DNA of 6,615 bases from Bacteroides sp. (GTDB taxonomy: Bacteria > Bacteroidota > Bacteroidia > Bacteroidales > Bacteroidaceae): assembly GCA_019412865.1 (NCBI GenBank), contig DXOJ01000563.1, positions 1-6,615 of the forward strand, in the 5' to 3' direction. The position numbers were made by a program, and so were the translations under genes. How positions within the stretch are numbered: the stretch's first letter is position 1; each line of letters starts with the position of its first letter. The notes beneath the pieces were generated by a model. That model was not told the DNA's origin and did no database searches. It was given only the letters and a program-made list of their open reading frames with translations. Shown here piece after piece: positions 1-6,615 of the stretch.

Positions 1-49
1 AAATAACCGTTGATAGTACCGGACGGTTAATAAATTTATCTAACTTCAT
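1..49 (-). CDS. RND efflux pump, inner-membrane permease (N-terminal fragment, cut by window edge)
   Basis: Only the first 16 codons are present, reading MKLDKFINRPVLSTVI. This is the characteristic opening of AcrB/MexB-type (HAE1) RND transporters: a short cytoplasmic amphipathic stretch, then F-I-x-R-P-V-L-S-T-V-I leading into transmembrane helix 1. The full protein would be a proton-driven drug/proton antiporter of roughly 1,000 residues in the inner membrane. The ATG follows the adaptor stop codon by 16 bases on the same strand, the usual adaptor-pump operon order. No Shine-Dalgarno sequence is obvious before the ATG. The assignment rests on this short motif plus gene context. An outer-membrane TolC-like channel gene would be expected further left, outside the window. 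Confidence 0.85.
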   Translation of the reverse strand, partial: MKLDKFINRPVLSTVI

Positions 50-65
50 ACGATTATCTAAATTA

Positions 66-1241
66 TTAGTTGAAAGCTGTAGCTAAATTACCATCGTGCT
101 GGTCTTTCAAATGCTGTTGATAGTTCGCTTCTTTTTGAGCAGGTGTGATAGGCTGTATGCTCTGGCCATCTTTCAGACTCTGCACGCCTTCGATTACAAT
201 TTTATCTCCAGGATTCAGACCTGAAGTTACGAGATATTCTTTTCCGTTGTCTAGATTGAAGATCTTGATTTCTGTATATTTCACCGTGTTATCCGGTTGC
301 AAAACGTAAACGAACTTCTTATCCTGAATTTCTACTGTTGCTGATTGCGGTATCGTAATCACATTTTCCATCGTGTAAGGAATCAGTACGTTTGCTGTTC
401 CGCCACTGCGTAAGATGTGTTCTTTGTTCGGGAAAAGGGCACGCATACTTACCGAACCGGTTGACTGGTCGATCACTCCTGTAATTGCGTCTACTTTACC
501 CTCGATGCTGTACTCTGTACCGTCGATCAGCTGCAATTTGATAGCTGGAATTTTGCTGATTTCTTCTTTGATAGTACCTCCGGTTTTAGTCATGGCCAAC
601 AGCTCTTTTTCTGTCATGGAGAAATATACATATACTTCATCAATTTCAGAAACAGTAGTCATCGGAGTAGAGATGGAAGGGCTTACCAATGCTCCCAGAC
701 GATACGGAATATCGTTGATTACACCGTCAGAAGGACTCTTCACTTGGGTGAAAGAGAGATTCTGCTGTGCAGTGGTAAGCTGTGCTTTTGCTTGTGCCAG
801 TTGTGCCTGTGATTGCGCCAGCGTATTTTCTGCCATTGACAAGTCGTAGTCACTGATGATGTTCTTCTTGTTAAGCTCACGCTTATTGTCTACCGTCATT
901 TGTTGAGTGCTGACAGCAGCTTCGGCTGTAGCAACGGCAGCTTTTGCTGTGCGCACTGCAGCTTCGTATTGGGTGGGATCAACAATGAACAGCACTTGTC
1001 CCTTACGGACAGCTGCTCCTTCATCCACGCATAGTTTGGTGATGAAACCCGATACCTGCGGACGGATTTCTACATCTTGTTTACCTTTGATTGTAGCCGG
1101 ATAGGCAGTTGTTAAATGAGCAGTCGTTTTTTGTAACTCTTGTACTGCATATTCAGGAACTTTTCCTGTGTCATTGCCCTTATTGCCACAACTAGACAAG
1201 AGGGCTACGCAAAATGCAAATAAAACAATTCTACTTTTCAT
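66..1241 (-). CDS. RND efflux periplasmic adaptor subunit (membrane fusion lipoprotein, AcrA/MexA type)
   Basis: This periplasmic adaptor links an inner-membrane RND pump to an outer-membrane channel. The protein is 391 residues, a normal family length. Residues 1-18 form a lipoprotein signal peptide ending in the lipobox LSSC, so Cys18 should be lipidated after cleavage; this also supports the chosen start. Visible domains are the first lipoyl half-motif (about 57-88, with RPQVSGFI and VRKGQVLFIVDP), an alanine/glutamine-rich coiled-coil hairpin (about 90-163), the second lipoyl half (about 164-198, with VKSPSDGVI), a beta-barrel (about 199-288) and a membrane-proximal domain (about 289-367, with IPQSAT and GLNPGDKIVIEG). 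A charged tail follows. The pump gene starts 16 bases downstream, so the two are surely co-transcribed. The substrate cannot be inferred. No TetR- or AraC-type regulator gene lies immediately upstream; the next gene there is the beta-galactosidase. Confidence 0.95.
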   Translation of the reverse strand: MKSRIVLFAFCVALLSSCGNKGNDTGKVPEYAVQELQKTTAHLTTAYPATIKGKQDVEIRPQVSGFITKLCVDEGAAVRKGQVLFIVDPTQYEAAVRTAKAAVATAEAAVSTQQMTVDNKRELNKKNIISDYDLSMAENTLAQSQAQLAQAKAQLTTAQQNLSFTQVKSPSDGVINDIPYRLGALVSPSISTPMTTVSEIDEVYVYFSMTEKELLAMTKTGGTIKEEISKIPAIKLQLIDGTEYSIEGKVDAITGVIDQSTGSVSMRALFPNKEHILRSGGTANVLIPYTMENVITIPQSATVEIQDKKFVYVLQPDNTVKYTEIKIFNLDNGKEYLVTSGLNPGDKIVIEGVQSLKDGQSIQPITPAQKEANYQQHLKDQHDGNLATAFN

Positions 1242-1324
1242 ACTTATAAATATCTGTTTTTTAATTTAATGCGCTTTTTGTCAGTGTGCTGTTCATTCAT
1301 ATAGACAAGGGATTAAGAAAGAAA

Positions 1325-1360
1325 AGTCGGAAACTAATTTCTACAAATTAGTTTCCGACT
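1325..1360 (-). terminator. Perfect 16-bp inverted repeat: probable terminator of the beta-galactosidase gene, or an efflux-operon operator
   Basis: The arms 1325-1340 and 1345-1360 (AGTCGGAAACTAATTT and its exact complement) are separated by four bases. Read on the minus strand, the hairpin has a GC-rich base (GTCGG/CCGAC) and is followed at once by TTTTCTTTCTT, which fits a Rho-independent terminator 62 bases past the beta-galactosidase stop. An alternative is that the same palindrome is a repressor operator, because a -7-like box abuts it at 1362-1369. That the repeat exists is certain; which function it serves is inference. Confidence 0.75.
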
Positions 1361-1361
1361 G

Positions 1362-1369
1362 CAAAAGTA
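1362..1369 (-). promoter_or_regulatory. Candidate -7 box for the efflux operon
   Basis: On the minus strand this reads TACTTTTG followed by C, matching the Bacteroides -7 consensus TAnnTTTG. No TTTG-like -33 element is found at the usual 19-21 base spacing. A start 5-8 bases downstream would lie inside the first arm of the 16-bp palindrome and give a leader of about 115 bases to the adaptor ATG. I found no better TAnnTTTG match between the palindrome and the adaptor gene. The call is weak without the upstream box. Confidence 0.3.
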
Positions 1370-1421
1370 CTTTAATTTCGGTATTTTTGTTCTCTGATAC
1401 CGTGTTTTTTAACTATGTTTT

Positions 1422-4562
<3,141 letters not shown>

Positions 4563-4563
4563 T

Positions 4564-4599
4564 CAAAGATAGGGAATATTTCATTCAGTGGAGGTCAAA
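4564..4599 (-). promoter_or_regulatory. lacZ: Candidate promoter of the beta-galactosidase gene
   Basis: On the minus strand a perfect Bacteroides -7 box, TATCTTTG, lies at 4571-4564, and a TTTG lies at 4599-4596. The spacing between them is 24 bases, longer than the usual 19-21, so either the -33 element is degenerate or expression depends on an activator. The predicted start, near 4558, leaves a leader of about 30 bases ending in an A-rich run before the ATG. It lies downstream of the HU terminator, so the gene is likely an independent unit. Confidence 0.55.
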
Positions 4600-4670
4600 T
4601 AATCATTCAATTAGGGATAGTTTTTAATAAATTAGCTAGAAAATGGAGTATTTTAGTGGCTGTAATGAAT

Positions 4671-4722
4671 AAAAAACGTGAGATACTGTTTCTCCCCGGG
4701 GTTGGAAACGATATCTCACGTT
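4671..4722 (-). terminator. Rho-independent terminator of the HU-related gene
   Basis: An 11-bp perfect outer stem (4675-4685 with 4712-4722, AACGTGAGATA and its complement) continues through a two-base mismatch zone into a 5-bp inner stem (4688-4692 GTTTC with 4705-4709 GAAAC). The apical loop contains CCCCGGGG. On the minus strand the hairpin runs directly into TTTTTT (4676-4671). It sits 75 bases past the HU-related stop codon and before the candidate beta-galactosidase promoter, so it separates the two units. Confidence 0.88.
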
Positions 4723-4739
4723 GATAAAATAGGCTGTTG

Positions 4740-4780
4740 TGTTAGTCTGTTAGTCAGATGTTATATGCTGTTTTATATGC
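4740..4780. repeat. Two pairs of short direct repeats in the HU 3' flank
   Basis: TGTTAGTC occurs twice in perfect tandem (4740-4747 and 4748-4755). Just beyond it TTATATGC occurs twice (4761-4768 and 4773-4780), each copy preceded by TGTT or TG. They lie between the HU-related stop codon and its terminator. They may be simple slippage products; no function is evident. Confidence 0.5.
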
Positions 4781-4796
4781 AAATATAACTCATACG

Positions 4797-5279
4797 TTAT
4801 GCTGCAGGATCCGGAGCCTCGCCGCTTCCGCCTCCTCCGTCCGGATTTTCCGGTTTGTTGTCTCCGCCATTTCCGGAAGAGGTGCTGCCACCGTTTCCTT
4901 CCGTTCTGTAAATACTTACTTTGTTCAGCATTTCCTTAAATTTATATCCCGGAGTAAACACAATCTTTACTCGTTGAACGGTGTCTGCATCCACATCTTC
5001 TTCCGCATCTTGACTTTTGCAGTTCATGCCGGGACGAAAACATCCGAAATCACCCAATTGCACAGACAATCCTTTGTTTAGGTTCGTATTCAACGCATCA
5101 ATCAGTGCGTCAATCACGTGTTTCACTGCACCTTCAGGAATCATGCCGAACATGGATACTTCCTTGCATAAATCTCTGAAATTTACCGTATTGGTAATAA
5201 CATTTTGTGCTACATACTTTTCAGTCTTTGTCTTGTCAAAGCCGAAAACTCTTTTCTTGACAACATACTTTAGTGCCAT
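4797..5279 (-). CDS. HU-related (histone-like) DNA-binding protein with Gly/Pro/Asp-rich tail
   Basis: The protein is 160 residues: an HU/IHF-like core followed by a disordered tail. Residues about 33-70 give the paired N-terminal helices (NFRDLCKEVSMFG, then AVKHVIDALIDALNTNLNKG). Residues 71-84 give the beta turn of HU (LSVQLGDFGCFRPG), and 101-115 a later strand (VQRVKIVFTPGYKF). A basic segment, KYVVKKRVFGFDKTKTEKY, precedes the core. The tail (about 127-160) is almost entirely G, S, N, D, P and E and ends EAPDPAA. This layout matches the Bacteroidetes HU-related family (TIGR01201 type) rather than canonical 90-residue HU. Family members bind DNA as dimers; the specific role is unknown. 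It has its own promoter (5339-5370) and terminator (4671-4722), so it is monocistronic. In other Bacteroides such genes often sit beside an amidase gene, which is not seen here. Confidence 0.9.
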   Translation of the reverse strand: MALKYVVKKRVFGFDKTKTEKYVAQNVITNTVNFRDLCKEVSMFGMIPEGAVKHVIDALIDALNTNLNKGLSVQLGDFGCFRPGMNCKSQDAEEDVDADTVQRVKIVFTPGYKFKEMLNKVSIYRTEGNGGSTSSGNGGDNKPENPDGGGGSGEAPDPAA

Positions 5280-5338
5280 AATCTTCTTTTTTTTAATAGT
5301 TAGTTAATTCGTTTTATTTTTGTTTTGTGATCACGATG

Positions 5339-5370
5339 CAAAGATATGGGTTCTGATATTCATAGCCAAG
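5339..5370 (-). promoter_or_regulatory. Promoter of the HU-related gene
   Basis: On the minus strand, CTTG (5370-5367, one mismatch to the -33 TTTG) is followed after exactly 20 bases by TATCTTTG (5346-5339), a perfect match to the Bacteroides -7 consensus with optimal spacing. The predicted start falls near 5332, giving a leader of about 50 bases that ends in an A-rich AAAAAAAAGAAG stretch before the ATG. The 8-bp palindrome GTGATCAC (5327-5334) overlaps the predicted start site. Confidence 0.75.
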
Positions 5371-5389
5371 CTAAAAAATAAAAGTGCGT

Positions 5390-5407
5390 TCATAAATTAA
5401 TTCATGA
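5390..5407. repeat. 18-base near-palindrome upstream of the HU promoter
   Basis: TCATAAATTAATTCATGA is self-complementary in 8 of 9 pairs. It lies 20 bases upstream of the HU -33 box, a position suitable for a regulator. The core is AT-rich, so chance occurrence is quite possible. It could also lie inside the IS. Confidence 0.3.
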
Positions 5408-5500
5408 CCACGGCTTTTTCATTTAAAAAATATTGTTCATTGCTTGTTGTTGTAGTAAAAAGCCTTATATTCGTGCGCAGCGATGCGGAAGCACCGCCTT

Positions 5501-5665
5501 AGGTGTTTCTTCTTATCGTTCATTTTTACATTTTTTATAGGCGGAATTCAATAGCGACACGATGTAGATATTGTCTTCCGTCTTTGTTTTTGCGATAGCA
5601 AAAATACGACTTATTTCTCTGATATATAACTTTTTACGTATAATATTACTAAAGAAGAAACACCT
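5501..5665 (+). repeat. 14-bp perfect inverted repeat framing the transposase leader
   Basis: AGGTGTTTCTTCTT (5501-5514) is the exact reverse complement of AAGAAGAAACACCT (5652-5665), with 137 bases between the arms. The right arm ends 22 bases before the transposase ATG and contains the only purine-rich stretch upstream of it. In a transcript entering from outside the element the two arms could pair; a transcript starting between the arms would lack the left arm. The repeat is seen directly; its role is inferred. Confidence 0.6.
5587..5604. repeat. Small hairpin in the IS leader
   Basis: TTTTTGC-GATA-GCAAAAA is a perfect 7-bp stem with a four-base loop, lying between the arms of the 14-bp inverted repeat. 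No clear T-run follows on either strand, so it is not a standard terminator. Two TTTG words (5583-5586 and 5589-5592) overlap it, with poor -7 candidates about 19 bases on (TACGACTT at 5605, TATTTCTC at 5612). The transposase promoter may be here, but the match is weak. Confidence 0.4.
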
Positions 5666-5687
5666 TGACTGTCTTCGTGGCAGCATC

Positions 5688-6615
5688 ATGACTCATTTGA
5701 GAAAATTTGTATCCTCAGTCCCTGAATTCCGCAGAACAAGCAGGGGAAACTTCAAACACAAACTTGAAGACATACTCATGCTTGTCATATTGGGGAGGCT
5801 CAGTAAGTGTATTACCAGAGCTGAAATACTTCAATTTGGCAAACGTCACTTGAAACGCCTGCAGGCGAAAGGACTCTTTCCGTATGGGTTACCCTCAGAA
5901 TCTACGCTTTGCCGCGTGTTTCAAAGCGTAGACGATGAAAAGATGGCTGATCGAATGTCTGCTTTTGCAGAGGTTTTCCGCAAGGAAATATCCGCTTCGG
6001 CAACTGACATCATTTGTATTGATGGCAAGGCCATGCGCGGTACCTTGTACGACAACGGATGTAACCCTGATATCGTATCTGCATATTCACTCCGTTCGGG
6101 CTTTACTCTGGCTACAGATGTTTGTAAGGAGAAAAGTAACGAAATCAAAGCCGTGCCCCGGCTGTTGGACAAAGTAGACGTGTCAGGATGTGTCGTCACA
6201 GCAGATGCCATGTCATTCCAAAAGGCAATAATAGACAAGATTAGAGATAAAGGAGCAGACTTCGTTATCGAACTCAAGGCGAATCAAAGATCTTTGTGCT
6301 ATGGGCTTGAAGACTCTATAAAGACTGCCACCCCAACTGATGTCTACAAGGAAGGTCCATACTTGGAACACGGCAGGATTGAGTCAAGGATATGCCGTAT
6401 ATACCGTGGGGAAGAACTAATTGTCGACAGAGAAAAATGGAATGGCAATTTGACAGTTATAGAAATACTCACATCTACGGAAAAGAAGTCCGATGGCAGG
6501 AGTACATCTGAGCAGCGACTGTACGTTTCAAGCCTGGATAGCAGTGCAGAACGGCTTAGTCAGATAACCAAACAGCATTGGGCTATTGAAAGCATGCACT
6601 GGGATCTTGACCGCA
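5688..6615 (+). CDS. ISAs1-family DDE transposase (C-terminus beyond window end)
   Basis: The frame is open from the ATG at 5688 to the window edge: 309 complete codons and no stop. The family is usually about 370 residues, so the last 60 or so are missing. The N-terminal associated domain is at about 4-100 (LRKFVSSVPEFRRTSRGNFK, then GLPSESTLCRVFQ). The catalytic DDE domain follows: first Asp112 in CIDGKAMRGT, second Asp173 in VTADAMSFQKA, and Glu301 in HWAIESMHW near the edge. ELKANQ (195-200) is another family motif. All three catalytic residues are present and the visible part has no frameshift, so the enzyme may be active. The ATG at 5688 is the first in-frame ATG near the conserved N-terminus; no Shine-Dalgarno is evident. 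It would catalyse excision and insertion of its own element. Confidence 0.93.
   Translation, partial: MTHLRKFVSSVPEFRRTSRGNFKHKLEDILMLVILGRLSKCITRAEILQFGKRHLKRLQAKGLFPYGLPSESTLCRVFQSVDDEKMADRMSAFAEVFRKEISASATDIICIDGKAMRGTLYDNGCNPDIVSAYSLRSGFTLATDVCKEKSNEIKAVPRLLDKVDVSGCVVTADAMSFQKAIIDKIRDKGADFVIELKANQRSLCYGLEDSIKTATPTDVYKEGPYLEHGRIESRICRIYRGEELIVDREKWNGNLTVIEILTSTEKKSDGRSTSEQRLYVSSLDSSAERLSQITKQHWAIESMHWDLDR

Larger units (their letters stand above)
5280..5687. other. Gene-free 408-base spacer between the HU-related gene and the transposase
   Basis: This stretch holds the HU leader and promoter (to 5370), a near-palindrome at 5390-5407, and then a region that belongs at least partly to the IS: a 14-bp inverted repeat (5501-5514 with 5652-5665) and a small hairpin (5587-5604). 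The exact boundary between chromosome and IS is not visible, because the right end of the element lies outside the window and the terminal repeats cannot be matched. A 32-codon reading frame at 5404-5502 has no supporting signal and is not called. Confidence 0.6.
5501..6615 (+). mobile_element. ISAs1-family insertion sequence, left part (truncated by window end)
   Basis: The element is recognised by its transposase. The left boundary is uncertain: 5501 is the outermost structure that seems tied to the element (the inverted repeat framing the transposase leader), but the terminal repeat may lie anywhere from about 5375 to 5500. ISAs1-family elements typically have terminal inverted repeats of about 14-22 bp and make target duplications of about 8-10 bp; neither can be tested without the right end. 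The element is oriented away from the HU-related gene. Confidence 0.55.

Noticed and set aside
415..849. 144-codon plus-strand reading frame inside the adaptor gene
   Set aside because: It is antisense to a well-conserved adaptor coding region; its cysteine- and serine-rich translation is a by-product of the adaptor codons.
1379..1402. Stem CGGTAT/ATACCG with a 12-base loop just after the beta-galactosidase stop
   Set aside because: Only six pairs and a large loop, and it is followed by A-rich sequence on the minus strand. The T-run is on the plus-strand side, where no gene ends. The 1325-1360 hairpin is a much better terminator.
4780..4787. TATATTTG on the minus strand, a match to the -7 consensus
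   Set aside because: It lies in the 3' flank of the HU-related gene, 58 bases before that gene's terminator. The region where a -33 box would fall is inside the HU coding tail and does not match. Likely chance in AT-rich sequence.
5404..5502. 32-codon plus-strand reading frame with a hydrophobic middle (MTTAFSFKKYC...)
   Set aside because: It has no ribosome binding signal, promoter or recognised motif, and it spans the uncertain IS boundary.
5921..6277. 118-codon minus-strand reading frame within the transposase
   Set aside because: It is antisense to the DDE domain, which has clear family motifs on the plus strand; the minus translation is serine-rich and unrecognisable.

Overview
The window looks like a Bacteroidales chromosome, most likely Bacteroides. 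The evidence is promoter-like elements of the Bacteroides type (TAnnTTTG at -7), A-rich leaders without Shine-Dalgarno sequences, a secreted LacZ-type beta-galactosidase, a Bacteroidetes HU-related protein with a low-complexity tail, and a lipoprotein RND adaptor. The species cannot be fixed from the sequence alone.

Layout, left to right. Positions 1-1241 (minus strand) hold the first two genes of a tripartite RND efflux operon: the periplasmic adaptor lipoprotein (66-1241), followed 16 bases later by the first 16 codons of the inner-membrane RND pump (1-49, cut by the window edge). Positions 1242-1421 are intergenic and carry a perfect 16-bp inverted repeat. It can be read as the terminator of the upstream gene or as an operator at the start of the efflux operon. 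Positions 1422-4529 (minus) encode a complete, exported GH2 beta-galactosidase with both catalytic glutamates. Positions 4530-4796 carry its candidate promoter and a strong terminator for the next gene. Positions 4797-5279 (minus) encode a 160-residue HU-related DNA-binding protein, with a good Bacteroides-type promoter at 5339-5370. From about 5500 to the right edge is the left part of an ISAs1-family insertion sequence. Its transposase (5688 onward, plus strand) is open to the window end with all three DDE residues visible, and inverted repeats lie in its leader.

The three complete genes look like separate neighbours rather than one pathway. HU and the beta-galactosidase appear to have their own promoters and terminators. 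The efflux genes form an operon that continues left. The IS is transcribed away from the HU gene and ends somewhere upstream of the HU promoter. No SusC/SusD pair, sugar regulator or other glycoside hydrolase is visible beside the beta-galactosidase, so this window does not show it to be part of a polysaccharide utilisation locus.

I do not see convincing evidence of a new biological system. The two regulatory observations most worth checking are the palindrome ahead of the efflux operon and the fold-back repeat in the IS leader.
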